Positions 50,405 to 59,960 are shown, counted from the first letter of the stretch. The stretch is 64,000 nt of DNA from Deltaproteobacteria bacterium (GCA_029210625.1 JARGFU010000013.1:62001-126000), one strand, 5' to 3'. A program made the numbers and translations. The notes: generated by a model from the sequence alone, not told the origin.

Positions 50405-51111
50405 ACCTCCTTCTTCTGGATGCCGCCGGACTCGAGGTTCGAGAGCAGGTCGATCCGCGTCTCGAGCCGCACGTCGAGGGGGATCTCGATCGGCGGCAGG
50501 GCCACCCGGCACTTCTCGTCGAGATCGATGGGGACGCCCATGGCCTTGATCCGCAGCTTGCCGGCGATGGGGACGGAGAAGTCGAGGGGGACGGTCGCCC
50601 GGATGGGCACGCTGATGGGGACGGCGATGGGGCCGATGCCCAGGACCTTGGTCGAGATCGTCGTGTCCAGCTCCATCTCGGTGCGGATGGGGATGGTGGC
50701 CTCGATCTCCATGTCGCTGTCGATGTCCACGTGGGTCTTGAGGGCGACCGGCACGATCATCTCCTGATCGAAGACGACCGGCAGGCGCTCCTCGATGTCG
50801 ACCTTCACCGGGATGAAGCGATCCTCCAGCAGGCCGCGGACCCGGTCCCGCAGCTGCTCGATCTCGATGCCGGCGGCCTTCAGGCGGCTCCAGAGGACGG
50901 CCACCCCGATGGGCGGGGCCCAGATCATCGTGGAGAGGACGACCAGCCACCACTTGAAGTCGAAGGCCTCGAGGCCGGCCACGAACTCGTCGAAGCGCCC
51001 CACGCCGATCATCAGCGGCGGCGCCAGCATCAGCGCCGCGATGATCAGGAAGCCGCCCACCAGGTGGACGAGAAAGGCGATGACGACGACCTTCTTCAGC
51101 TTCTCTCCCAT
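50401..51111 (-). CDS. Hypothetical inner-membrane protein with beta-rich periplasmic tail
   Basis: 236 residues. Two membrane helices (VVVIAFLVHLVGGFLIIAALML and WWLVVLSTMIWAPPIGVAVLW), then a short coiled region (IEIEQLRDRVRGLLED), then about 140 residues of alternating IPVxVxI strands such as LGIGPIAVPISVPIRATVPL, which look like a repetitive beta sheet. Not recognised. Its gene is opposed to the transporter genes and is divergent from the sigma-54-driven protease. Confidence 0.7.
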   Translation of the reverse strand: MGEKLKKVVVIAFLVHLVGGFLIIAALMLAPPLMIGVGRFDEFVAGLEAFDFKWWLVVLSTMIWAPPIGVAVLWSRLKAAGIEIEQLRDRVRGLLEDRFIPVKVDIEERLPVVFDQEMIVPVALKTHVDIDSDMEIEATIPIRTEMELDTTISTKVLGIGPIAVPISVPIRATVPLDFSVPIAGKLRIKAMGVPIDLDEKCRVALPPIEIPLDVRLETRIDLLSNLESGGIQKKEV

Positions 51112-51268
51112 GACCGTCCCAATAGCACGGGCGGGGGCCGGCCTCGCCGTTAGCCTTCTGGCGCCAGGGGGGGAGCGTCCAGGAGGCGGACAGCCCGGGC
51201 GGGACGGCGGCGAAAGAATAGGCCAATGAATTCGCTGCCTTGCGGGGCGCTAGTGGATGATCTCCCCC

Positions 51269-51284
51269 TGGCACGGCCTGTGCT
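51269..51284 (+). promoter_or_regulatory. Sigma-54 promoter of the S41-like protease gene
   Basis: CTGGCACGGCCTGTGCT: TGGCAC at 51269-51274 and GTGCT after 5 bases, with GG and GC 10 bases apart, differing from consensus TTGC at one position. The start codon is about 60 bases downstream. An enhancer-binding protein site was not identified. Confidence 0.65.
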
Positions 51285-51344
51285 GTGTAGCGCGCACCCG
51301 ACACCACCGGTGTACCCCCCCGATTTTCCGAGGAAGCCCGAACG

Positions 51345-53558
51345 ATGTGCAGACTCGCCTCTCTCCTCTCCCTCGCCGCCCTGGCGGCCCTCCTGGGCGC
51401 CACCCCGGCGCTGGCCGCCACCTTCGATCCCCTCACCGGCACGGTGAGCATGGCCCCCGAGAGCGAGGGCATCGGCTGGGACCTCGAGAACCTCGAGACC
51501 ATGCCCGCCGAGCTACCGACCTACGTCTACACCGCCCGCTGGGATCCGGTGCAGGACAACTCCCTCGTCACTCGCTTCGTCTATGACGAGCGGGTCATCG
51601 AGGGGCAGGGCGCGCTGGCCCTGGGCGGCGGGCTCTACCGCACCCTCACCGTCCTCACGGCCCTGCGCGAGCGCTTCGCCGGTCGCCGGGTCGAGTTCGT
51701 CTTCTGGCAGAAGCCCGAGGGCACGCAGCTGGCCGGCGACGTGAGCTGGTACGGCGGTGACGTGGACACGGCCCTGGCCAACGGCACCTTCGACGGCCTG
51801 GTCCCCCTGGCCTCCCTCTCCTTCCAGCCCACCGGCAAGCTCACCGACGACGGCTGGCGCGAGATGAGCACCGGCCCCGTCGACTGGGAGCTGGGCGGCG
51901 CCATCGCGCCGGCGATGATCATGCTCTCGGACACCCACGCCAGCGGGATGTGGGGCAACCCCTCGATCAGCTTCGATCCCTCCCTGCGGGTCCTCTTCGA
52001 CGCCTTCGACATCGTCGACGTCGGGCCGGCGGTGACCGCCAACGACGCCTGCACCCTGGGCACCGAGGCCAGCGTCTGCGCCGCCGGCTCGGTCTGCCGG
52101 ATGGGCCGCTGCGTCGAGGCCGCCCCGATGGTGGGCCCGATGATCCTCGACCCGGGCGCCCGCCGCGACTACACCGAGCGGCGCCTGATGGAGTACAGCC
52201 GCTTCGACGGCAGCCGCGAGGCCATGAACCAGCTGCCGGCCATCACCCTGGCCTGGGCGACCCTGGCCACCGCCGCCACCCCCGAGAAGTACTGGCCGGA
52301 GATGGAGGGCCTGGTGGAGCAGCTCCGCGACGGCCACGCCTCCGCGCCGACCTGGGGCTACGGCGCCATGCTCTACGACGCGGGCGCCTGCATGACCCTC
52401 GGCGAGGCCGACCTCCTCTCCACCCCGGTCCAGGCGCCGGTCATCATCGACCGCGCCTTCCAGCACCCCATCGGCAGCCAGGTGCGGGTGGGCGACGTGC
52501 TGACCTCGGTCGACGGGATGCCCTTCGCCGAGTGGCGCGACCTGGCCGAGCCCATCCTCTCCTTCGGGGGTGATCCGGCCGCCCACGACGCGGTGGTCAC
52601 CGGCCAGATCCTCTCCGCGGCGATGATGGTGGGCTCCACCCTCGAGTTCAGCCGCTGCCCGGCCCTCGACGCCGCGGGCACCGCCTGCGCCGACCCCATC
52701 GAGACCGTCACCGTCGATCTGGCGCCGGCCACCGCCGAGCTCTGGACCGGCGGCGTCCCCGCCTGGATGGGCGGCTACACCCAGTGCGACTTCCGCTTCC
52801 AGCGGATGCCGACCGTCACCGATCCGGCGGGCTTCACGACCGCCGCCTCCATCGAGGACGCGGGCGTGCGCCACCTCCTCTTCAACGGCTTCCCCTCCGA
52901 GTACCAGCGCGGCGGAACCGAGTGGGCCCAGGCCCTGGAGTCGGCGCTGGGCGACGCTCCCCCGCGGGTGGTGGTCGACCAGCGGCAGGGCTACGGCGGC
53001 ACCGCCGACGCCATGAACTACGCGACCTCCTTCTTCCTCGGTGGCAACGAGTTCGACCGCCTCGAGCTCTACCCCAACACCGACCTCACCCTCGACGGCA
53101 CCCTGCAGGGCGACCTGCGCAGCTGCCTGCCGACGGCCCAGAGCTTCCTCCCCTGCGGCTACCACGACAGCTGGCGGCTCACCGACTTCCCGAACCCCAG
53201 CGCCTCGGCGGTCTCCACCAGCCGGGTGGCCCTGCTGCTGACCTCGGATGTCTCGGGCAACGACTTCTTCACCAAGATGGTGGACTTCCGCAGCGCCCCG
53301 ACCCGCATCTTCGGGCCGGCGCCCACCTGGGGGGCCTTCGGGCCGATCGTCGAGCTGCCCGGCCACCTCGGTGAGCTCTCCGCCGGCTCCTTCCAGATCC
53401 AGGACACCGTCTTCTTCACCGACGCCAGCTCCGATCCGGTAGCCTTCACCACCGGCTCCGGGGTTGCGCCCGACGAGGTCGTGCTGCAGAAGCAGTCCGA
53501 CGCCATCGCCGGCGTGGACACCCTCCTCCAGGCCGCCATCGACTGGGTGAACCAGTGA
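51345..53558 (+). CDS. Secreted S41 (C-terminal processing) peptidase-like protein
   Basis: 737 residues. Signal peptide MCRLASLLSLAALAALLG ending ALA-A. About 230-250 is a Cys pair region (CTLGTEASVCAAGSVCRMGRC). A PDZ-like stretch follows (IGSQVRVGDVLTSVDGMPF, about 383-405), then the peptidase-like core with VVVDQRQGYGGTADAMNYA and VALLLTSDVSGNDFFTKMVD, which correspond to the S41 oxyanion and nucleophile regions; the usual Ser-Ala-Ser is replaced, so activity is doubtful. Exported. Confidence 0.7.
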   Translation: MCRLASLLSLAALAALLGATPALAATFDPLTGTVSMAPESEGIGWDLENLETMPAELPTYVYTARWDPVQDNSLVTRFVYDERVIEGQGALALGGGLYRTLTVLTALRERFAGRRVEFVFWQKPEGTQLAGDVSWYGGDVDTALANGTFDGLVPLASLSFQPTGKLTDDGWREMSTGPVDWELGGAIAPAMIMLSDTHASGMWGNPSISFDPSLRVLFDAFDIVDVGPAVTANDACTLGTEASVCAAGSVCRMGRCVEAAPMVGPMILDPGARRDYTERRLMEYSRFDGSREAMNQLPAITLAWATLATAATPEKYWPEMEGLVEQLRDGHASAPTWGYGAMLYDAGACMTLGEADLLSTPVQAPVIIDRAFQHPIGSQVRVGDVLTSVDGMPFAEWRDLAEPILSFGGDPAAHDAVVTGQILSAAMMVGSTLEFSRCPALDAAGTACADPIETVTVDLAPATAELWTGGVPAWMGGYTQCDFRFQRMPTVTDPAGFTTAASIEDAGVRHLLFNGFPSEYQRGGTEWAQALESALGDAPPRVVVDQRQGYGGTADAMNYATSFFLGGNEFDRLELYPNTDLTLDGTLQGDLRSCLPTAQSFLPCGYHDSWRLTDFPNPSASAVSTSRVALLLTSDVSGNDFFTKMVDFRSAPTRIFGPAPTWGAFGPIVELPGHLGELSAGSFQIQDTVFFTDASSDPVAFTTGSGVAPDEVVLQKQSDAIAGVDTLLQAAIDWVNQ

Positions 53559-53569
53559 GGTCTCTACCG

Positions 53570-54454
53570 ATGAACCGACTCCTCGTCCCCTTCCTCTCGG
53601 CCACCCTCATCCTCGCCGCCGGCTGCCCCGACAAGGGCGGCCAGACCCCGACCGACGGCGGCAGCGACGGCGGCACCCAGGACAGCGGCCCGCCGCCGCC
53701 TCCCGCCCGGGAGCTCGTCGAGTACAAGCTCTTCGGCGAGATGCCCCTCGACAACGGCGTCCTCGATCCGCAGCTGACCGCCCAGGGCTACGGCTGGTTC
53801 TCCTTCACCGGCCAGGGTGACTACGCCGACGTCGTGCGGCGGGTGCACTCGAACACCCCCACCGGCCAGCCGGTGCTGCAGCTACCCAAGAACGGCGTGG
53901 GCGCCGGGCAGGTCTTCCTCGCCGGCATGGCCCGGGGTGGGCAGGGCCCGCGGGTGGCCTCGATCTGGGTGGGCCGCCCCGCGGGGCAGGTCGACTTCAC
54001 CAACATCGACGTCACCCTCCTGGCCTTCGACGCCCAGGCGGGCGGCGACCGGGCCTTCGACCTGGCCGAGAACACCGACGCCGGCTCGATGTTCGAGCAG
54101 GACGGCGTGATGTGGCAGAACCGCATCGCCACCATCGACACCGATCTCTTCGGCTGGACGATGCTGACGGTCACCGACGCCTTCGACGCGCCCCTCTACG
54201 TCACCGGGCCCGTCGTCGCCGGCGCCGCCACCCGCACCGGCCTCTACCGTCCGCGGGCCCCCGCGAAGGTGCGCGCCGAGCTGAAGCCCGGTGAGCTCGA
54301 GGCCGTCCGCCTCGCCCGCCTCGCCCTCAAGGAGCGCCTGCAGGGCGACTCGATGGAGGCCGCTCGCGAGAAGATGATGGAGCGGGCCAAGCGGGCGATG
54401 CAGGCCGTGCAGCAGGCCAAGGCCGCGAAGGGCCTCGAGGCCGCCGGTCAGTAG
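53570..54454 (+). CDS. Lipoprotein of unknown function
   Basis: 294 residues from the ATG at 53570; GTGAGG from the overlapping in-frame GTG at 53555 serves as its Shine-Dalgarno. Lipobox LILAAGC, then a TDGGSDGGTQDSGPPPPP linker typical of surface lipoproteins here. The core (about 45-225) is beta-rich, and the C-terminal 60 residues are a charged helix (EAVRLARLALKERLQGDSME). Starts 12 bases after the protease gene, so probably co-transcribed from its sigma-54 promoter. Confidence 0.8.
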   Translation: MNRLLVPFLSATLILAAGCPDKGGQTPTDGGSDGGTQDSGPPPPPARELVEYKLFGEMPLDNGVLDPQLTAQGYGWFSFTGQGDYADVVRRVHSNTPTGQPVLQLPKNGVGAGQVFLAGMARGGQGPRVASIWVGRPAGQVDFTNIDVTLLAFDAQAGGDRAFDLAENTDAGSMFEQDGVMWQNRIATIDTDLFGWTMLTVTDAFDAPLYVTGPVVAGAATRTGLYRPRAPAKVRAELKPGELEAVRLARLALKERLQGDSMEAAREKMMERAKRAMQAVQQAKAAKGLEAAGQ

Positions 54455-54457
54455 CGA

Positions 54458-55054
54458 TCAGTCGACCGGCGCGGCGTTGAAGAAGCTCAGCTCGCTGGTG
54501 CTCAGGGGCGTGCAGCCCTCGTAGCCCAGGCCGTTGCTGGACTCGGCGCGGATCTGGGCCTCGACATCGGCGCACTCGGTCGCGTCGCCGATCAGCTCGA
54601 GGTCGATCCACAGGGAGTAGGCGGCCATCGGGCCCTGATCCTCGACGGTGCTGGCCAGGTGGTACTGGACCTGGCAGGTCGTCCCGTTCAGGTCGAAGAC
54701 CTGGACGGGACGATCGTGGGTGAGGACGTGACCGTCGATCGTCCAGGAGAAGTCGGCCGGGTTCACGTAGCAGGTCGTCGAGTCGTGGGTGTCGCAATCG
54801 TAGTCGACGGCCTCGGTGCCCTCCGCGTTGACCCTGTAGGCGACGAACCACCCGAGGGTCAGCGGTTCCAGCTCGATGAGGTCCTGCCAGCCCGGGGCGT
54901 CGGTGCACCCCTGGTAGGAGACCGAGGAGGTCTCCACGCGCCACTGGGTCACCCAGCCCCGCTCGTGCTCGTGGGGGCCGGGCTTGCGGGCCCCGCAGGC
55001 GACCGTCGAGAGCAGGAAGAGGAGGGCGAGAGCGGCCGGGAGCAGGCTTCGCAT
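54458..55054 (-). CDS. Lipoprotein of unknown function
   Basis: 198 residues. Lipobox LLSTVAC (Cys20). Six or more Cys (SYQGCTDAPG, YDCDTHDSTTCYV, TTCQVQYH, TECADVE, YEGCTPL) suggest disulfides in the periplasm or outside. TAGACT lies 6 bases before the ATG, a leaderless-type promoter. No family recognised. Confidence 0.8.
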   Translation of the reverse strand: MRSLLPAALALLFLLSTVACGARKPGPHEHERGWVTQWRVETSSVSYQGCTDAPGWQDLIELEPLTLGWFVAYRVNAEGTEAVDYDCDTHDSTTCYVNPADFSWTIDGHVLTHDRPVQVFDLNGTTCQVQYHLASTVEDQGPMAAYSLWIDLELIGDATECADVEAQIRAESSNGLGYEGCTPLSTSELSFFNAAPVD

Positions 55055-55121
55055 GAGGCTAGTCTAGCCCTGCTCCGGGACTCGACGGAAACGCCCGGGG
55101 AGCCTATCTACGAACTCTCCG

Positions 55122-57347
55122 ATGCGCCGCTCGCTCGTCCTCGCCGGCCTCTGGGCCCTGCTCCTCGCTCCCACCCCGGCGAGCGCTGGCGAGATCACGC
55201 TCTGGCACGCCTATCGGGCCGCCGAGAAGGAGGCCCTCGAGCAGCTCATCGCCGACTTCGAGGCCCGCTACCCCGGCAGCCGGGTGCGGGCCCTCTCGGT
55301 GCCCAACGACGCCTTCGCCTCCAAGCTCTCGGCGGCGATCCCCCGGGGCAACGGCCCGGATCTCTTCATCTTCGCCCACGAGCGGATCGGGGGCTGGAGC
55401 CGGGACGGCGTCATCGCCCCGGTGGACCTCGGGGCGCTGCCCATGGAGGAGGCCGGCTTCCTCGGGCCCACCGTCGAGGCGGTGACCTTCGAGGGGAAGA
55501 CCTGGGGCGTGCCGCTGGCCTACAAGTCCCTCGCGCTCTTCTACAACCGGCAGCTGGTGGCGAAGCCGCCGGTCGATACGGACGAGATGCTGGTGGAGGC
55601 GCTGCGGCTCTCCGAGGGCGACCGCTTCGGCCTGGTCTGGCCCACCGACGAGTTCTACTTCCACGCTCCCTGGCTCTTCGGCCACCGGGCGAGGCTCTTC
55701 GACGAGGCGGGGCGCCCGCGCCTCGAGTCGCCGGAGATGGCGGCCTCGCTCCACTTCGTGCGGGACCTGGTCCTCGAGAAGAAGGTGATCCCCGCCGAGG
55801 CCAACACCGCGCTCGCCACCCGCCTCTTCAACGAGGGGCAGGTCGGCATGGTCGTGAACGGCCCCTGGTTCGTCGGCGACATCGCGGAGGGGATCGACTA
55901 CGGGATCGCCGTGCTACCGGTCGTCTCCTCCACCGGCGAGGCGGCCCGGCCCTTCCTCACCGTCGAGGCCCTCTTCTTCTCGGGGCCGCCGGGCGGGGGA
56001 GGGGATCCCGAGACGGCGAAGCTCTTCGCCGCCGAGCTGGCCTCGGGGGCCGGCGCCCGCCTGCGAGCGGTGACCGGAAGGCAGACCGTGGCCTGGGAGC
56101 CCACCTACGCTGACCCCGAGGTCGCCGGCGATCCGGTGCTGAAGGTCTTCCGGGCCCAGCTCCCCTTCACGGTCCCGATGGACAGCCGCCCGGCGATGCA
56201 GGCCATCTGGGAGCCGGCCAAGGGCGCCCTGATGTCGGCCCTGCGCGGGGACGACGTGGACGAGCTGCTCCACCGCGCCCAGCGCCGCATCGACGCGGCC
56301 ACCCGCCCGCGCCCCGCCCGGGCCGAGCCCCTGCCCTTCGTGATCGGCACCGGGGTCATCCTCTTGCTGATCGTCGGCGCCTGGGTCTTCTGGGTGCGGC
56401 GGAACGCCCCCGACTCCGAGGAGAGCCTGGGCGTGCGGGTCTGGCGGGCCCGCGGGGCCTACTCGTACCTCGCCCCGGCCTTCCTCGGCCTCCTGATGCT
56501 GGTGCTGATGCCCTTCGCGGTGGGCCTGGCCCTGGGCTTCACCAACTACGACGCGGGGGTGCAGGGCAGCCTCCTGGACAAGCTCACCTTCGTGGGCTGG
56601 GCGAACTTCCAGGACATCCTCTTCGGCAGCACCTACGGCCCGACCGACCCGCTCTCCTTCTACTTCACCCTGGTCGTCACCGTGCTCTGGACCGTGGCGA
56701 ACGTGGCGCTCCACGTCACCCTCGGCCTGGCCCTGGCGCTCCTGCTGGCCCGGCCCTGGCTGAAGCTCAAGGGCGTCTACCGGGCGCTGCTGATCGTGCC
56801 CTGGGCGGTGCCCAACTACATCACCGCCCTGATCTGGAAGGGCATGTTCCACAAGCAGTTCGGCGCCATCAACGGCATCCTGGAGTGGTTCGGGATGGAG
56901 CCGGTGGGCTGGTTCTCCTCCTTCTGGACCGCCTTCACCGCCAACGTGGTGACCAACACCTGGCTGGGCTTCCCCTTCATGATGGTCATCGCGCTGGGCG
57001 CCCTGCAGTCGATCCCCTCGGACCTCTACGAGGCGGCGCAGGTCGACGGCGCGAGCGCGTGGCAGCGCTTCCGCAACGTGACCCTGCCCCTGCTCAAGCC
57101 CGCCATGTTGCCGGCCGTCATCCTCGGGATGATCTGGACCTTCAACATGTTCAACATCGTCTACCTGGTCAGCGGCGGTGAGCCCGACGGCGCCACCGAC
57201 ATCCTGATCTCCGAGGCCTACCGCTGGGCCTTCCAGCGCCAGGCCCAGTACGGCTACGCGGCCGCCTACGCCACGCTCATCTTCATCATCCTGGTGGTCT
57301 ACACCCTGGGCACCCGCAAGCTCTCCGGCGGGGAGGAGGTCGGATGA
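55122..57347 (+). CDS. Natural fusion of maltose-type binding protein and MalF permease
   Basis: 741 residues. Signal peptide ending ASAGE; residues about 23-400 are an SBP1 sugar-binding lobe pair (ITLWHAYRAAEKEALEQLIA, VPLAYKSLALFYNRQLV, GMVVNGPWFVGDI). A membrane helix at about 405-425 joins it to a MalF-type permease with several helices and the EAA loop LYEAAQVDGASAWQRFRNV (about 640-665) that docks on MalK. So the receptor is covalently tethered to its channel. Stop overlaps malG (ATGA). TCGACG-N17-TATCTA lies just upstream of the start. Confidence 0.92.
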   Translation: MRRSLVLAGLWALLLAPTPASAGEITLWHAYRAAEKEALEQLIADFEARYPGSRVRALSVPNDAFASKLSAAIPRGNGPDLFIFAHERIGGWSRDGVIAPVDLGALPMEEAGFLGPTVEAVTFEGKTWGVPLAYKSLALFYNRQLVAKPPVDTDEMLVEALRLSEGDRFGLVWPTDEFYFHAPWLFGHRARLFDEAGRPRLESPEMAASLHFVRDLVLEKKVIPAEANTALATRLFNEGQVGMVVNGPWFVGDIAEGIDYGIAVLPVVSSTGEAARPFLTVEALFFSGPPGGGGDPETAKLFAAELASGAGARLRAVTGRQTVAWEPTYADPEVAGDPVLKVFRAQLPFTVPMDSRPAMQAIWEPAKGALMSALRGDDVDELLHRAQRRIDAATRPRPARAEPLPFVIGTGVILLLIVGAWVFWVRRNAPDSEESLGVRVWRARGAYSYLAPAFLGLLMLVLMPFAVGLALGFTNYDAGVQGSLLDKLTFVGWANFQDILFGSTYGPTDPLSFYFTLVVTVLWTVANVALHVTLGLALALLLARPWLKLKGVYRALLIVPWAVPNYITALIWKGMFHKQFGAINGILEWFGMEPVGWFSSFWTAFTANVVTNTWLGFPFMMVIALGALQSIPSDLYEAAQVDGASAWQRFRNVTLPLLKPAMLPAVILGMIWTFNMFNIVYLVSGGEPDGATDILISEAYRWAFQRQAQYGYAAAYATLIFIILVVYTLGTRKLSGGEEVG

Positions 57348-58195
57348 CCGGGATCCCTTCGCGGCCGCTGCGGCTCCTCACCCACGCCGGCCTCTGGGTG
57401 GGCATCGCGCTCTCGCTCTACCCGGTGCTCTGGGTCGTGAAGATGGCCTTCAGCGAGAGCCAGGCCTTCGGCCTCTCGGTCTCGCTGATCCCCGACTCGG
57501 TCACCCTCCAGAACTTCCGCGACGTGATGGGCACCACCGACGTCGACGGAGGCTGGCTCTTCGGGCGGCAGCTGCTCAACTCCACCCTGGTGGCGGCGGC
57601 GACGACCCTCCTCGGGCTCTTCCTGGCGACCACCGCCGCCTACGCCTTCTCGCGCTTCCGCTTCCCCGGCCGCCGACCGGGGCTGATGCTCTTCCTGGTC
57701 ACCCAGATGTTCCCCGGGGTGATGATGGCCATCCCGGTCTACATCCTGATGGATCGCCTCGGCCTCCTCGGCTCTCTCTGGAGCCTGATCCTGGTCTACG
57801 GCATCACGTCGATCCCCTTCTGCGTCTTCATGCTCAAGGGCTACTTCGACACGATCCCCCGGGAGATCGAGGAGGCGGCCCTCATCGACGGTGCCTCGCA
57901 GCTGCGGATCTTCTGGACCATCGTGCTGCCCCTGGCGAAGCCCGCCCTGGCGGTGACCGCCCTCTTCTCCTTCATGACGGCCTGGAACGAGTTCATCCTG
58001 GCCTTCACCTTCATGAACGACGAGCGCCTCTACACCCTGCCGGTGGCCCTGCAGCAGTACGTCGGGGCCTTCCAGACCGAGTGGGGCCGCTTCGCCGCCG
58101 GGGCGCTGATCGTCTCGGCGCCGGTGGTGGCGCTCTTCTTCGCGCTGCAGAAGTACCTCGTAGGCGGCCTGACGGCCGGAGGCGTAAAGGGATGA
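57344..58195 (+). CDS. malG: Maltodextrin-type ABC transporter permease MalG
   Basis: 283 residues, six membrane helices. EAA loop EIEEAALIDGASQLRIFWTIVLPLAKP (quoted in parts: EEAALIDGASQLRIFW, VLPLAKPAL), with FMTAWNEFILAFTFM after it. Pairs with the MalE-MalF fusion to form the channel. ATGA coupling on both sides. Confidence 0.94.
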   Translation: MTGIPSRPLRLLTHAGLWVGIALSLYPVLWVVKMAFSESQAFGLSVSLIPDSVTLQNFRDVMGTTDVDGGWLFGRQLLNSTLVAAATTLLGLFLATTAAYAFSRFRFPGRRPGLMLFLVTQMFPGVMMAIPVYILMDRLGLLGSLWSLILVYGITSIPFCVFMLKGYFDTIPREIEEAALIDGASQLRIFWTIVLPLAKPALAVTALFSFMTAWNEFILAFTFMNDERLYTLPVALQQYVGAFQTEWGRFAAGALIVSAPVVALFFALQKYLVGGLTAGGVKG

Positions 58196-59679
58196 AGACG
58201 CTCACGACGATCCTCTCGCTCACGCTGCTCTCCCTGGTGGTGGCCTGTGGTCCGGGCACCCGCACCGACGACGGTGGCACGCCGGATGGATCGACCGACG
58301 ATGGCGGCACGGATGGCGGCGGCACGGACGGCGGTGGCACCGACGGTGGCGGCACGGATGGCGGCGGCACCGACGGCGGCGGCGGCACCCGCACCCTGAC
58401 CAGCCTGCTGCCCACGAGCGGTTCCACCACCGGTGGTACGGCGGTCGAGCTCCACGGCGAGGGCTTCGTCTCGGGCATGGTCTTCACCTTCGGCGCCGAC
58501 GCCTGCACCGGCCTGTTGGTGGTCGACGCGACCCTGGCCTCCTGCCTGACCCCGGCCGGCGCGGCGGGCACGGTGGACGTCACCGCGACCTGGCCGGACA
58601 CCTTCTTCGCGACGCTCGCCGGCGGCTTCACCTATCAGGACGGCACGCCCGAGGTGGACTGGCTGCAGCTCACCCTGCCCGACGGCGACCGGAGCGTCGC
58701 CCCCGGCGCCACCGTGCCGGTGGAGGGGCTGGTCTTCGTCGCCGGCGTCACCGAGGGCGCCGGGGAGGGCAGCGGGATCAGGGTCGAGGCGGGCTTCGGG
58801 CCGGCGGCCGCCGATCCCTCCACCGCGCCGGGCTCCTTCACCTGGGTGGCGCTCGCCTACACCGGCGACCGCGACGGACTGAACGCCGGTGACCTGGCCA
58901 ACGACGTCTATGCCGCCGATCTCACGGCGCCGATGGCGCCGGGGGGTCACCGCCTGGCCCTGCGGGCCGACGCCGGTGGCCCCTGGCGCTACGCCGACCT
59001 CACCGGCAGCGACGACGGCTTCCTCGCCGCCGACCTGCCCACGATCACGGTGACCTCGCCGGCCAGCGTGACGGTGGATGGAACCATCGACGTGGCCGAG
59101 TGGGCGGGCGCCACCACCGCCACCGCGGTCGACGCCACGGACTGGGCCGGCAACACGCTCGACCGCCTGCTCCTGAAGATCGCCGACGGCAACCTCTACC
59201 TCGGGGTGGAGGGCGTCCTCGAGGGCGGCAACGTCTGGGTGGTCTACCTCGACGCCCAGCGGGGCGACACCGCCGGCCTCACCGATCCGACCCTGATCTC
59301 CGATGGCGCCGGCGTCCTCGACGACGCGCTCTCCTCGGCCCTCACGACGCCCGGCGACGTGAACGTCGATCTGGCCTGGGGCACCGTCGATCTCTCCCGG
59401 GCGGCCGACGCCTTCGACGATCGGATGGGCTGGCGCGATCTCTCGACCCCCGCGGATCTGGGCTGGATCGACGGAAGCGGCGCCCCCACGGTCTGCGGGG
59501 CGGCGGCCTGCGAGGCCTCCGTGCCGCTCTCGACCCTCGGGAGTATCGTGGGGGTACCGGTTGCTGTCTTCGCGAGGATCGTCAACGGCTCCGGACAGCA
59601 GGCGGCGAATCAGACCCTGCCCCCCGACTCGCCCACGACCCCCCTCGTGGTGACGACCCTGCTGGAGATCACCCCATGA
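58192..59679 (+). CDS. Lipoprotein with DGGGT repeats, IPT/TIG domain and a carbohydrate-binding-like C-terminus
   Basis: 495 residues. Lipobox SLVVAC. About 25-65 is a DGGTDGGGT tandem run coded by 15-base repeats. An IPT/TIG Ig-fold follows (about 66-145: SLLPTSGSTTGGTAVELHG). The C-terminal 200 residues (VDGTIDVAEWAG, LDRLLLKIADGNLYLGVEGV) resemble CBM9/DOMON-like sugar-binding sandwiches. Fused by ATGA to malG, so likely a surface starch-binding partner of the transporter. Confidence 0.8.
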   Translation: MKTLTTILSLTLLSLVVACGPGTRTDDGGTPDGSTDDGGTDGGGTDGGGTDGGGTDGGGTDGGGGTRTLTSLLPTSGSTTGGTAVELHGEGFVSGMVFTFGADACTGLLVVDATLASCLTPAGAAGTVDVTATWPDTFFATLAGGFTYQDGTPEVDWLQLTLPDGDRSVAPGATVPVEGLVFVAGVTEGAGEGSGIRVEAGFGPAAADPSTAPGSFTWVALAYTGDRDGLNAGDLANDVYAADLTAPMAPGGHRLALRADAGGPWRYADLTGSDDGFLAADLPTITVTSPASVTVDGTIDVAEWAGATTATAVDATDWAGNTLDRLLLKIADGNLYLGVEGVLEGGNVWVVYLDAQRGDTAGLTDPTLISDGAGVLDDALSSALTTPGDVNVDLAWGTVDLSRAADAFDDRMGWRDLSTPADLGWIDGSGAPTVCGAAACEASVPLSTLGSIVGVPVAVFARIVNGSGQQAANQTLPPDSPTTPLVVTTLLEITP

Positions 59680-59954
59680 GCGTAGCGACCAACAACGGCC
59701 TCCCCAAGGAGCTCCTGGCCGCCTACCAGGAGGCCTGCCACGTCCAGGGCCAACCCCTCGAGGCCTTCTTCGAGGACGCGCGCGAGAAGTGGGACTCCGA
59801 GTCCCTCCTCTCGCTCCTCGACAAGGTCGAGGAGGACATCCAGGAGAACATCGCCCTGGTGCTGCAGGCCAACCCCGACATCGAAGAGCTGGCCCTCGCC
59901 CGCTCCGAAGATCAGCGCGAGCGCATCGCCACCCTGCGCGAAGCAGTGCAGTAG
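59676..59954 (+). CDS. Small helical protein of unknown function
   Basis: 92 residues, acidic and entirely helical (ELLAAYQEACHVQGQPLEAF, LLDKVEEDIQENIALVLQAN). Coupled to the preceding lipoprotein gene by ATGA, making it the last gene of the transporter operon. No signal peptide or motif recognised. Confidence 0.7.
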   Translation: MSVATNNGLPKELLAAYQEACHVQGQPLEAFFEDAREKWDSESLLSLLDKVEEDIQENIALVLQANPDIEELALARSEDQRERIATLREAVQ

Positions 59955-59960
59955 CGCGAT

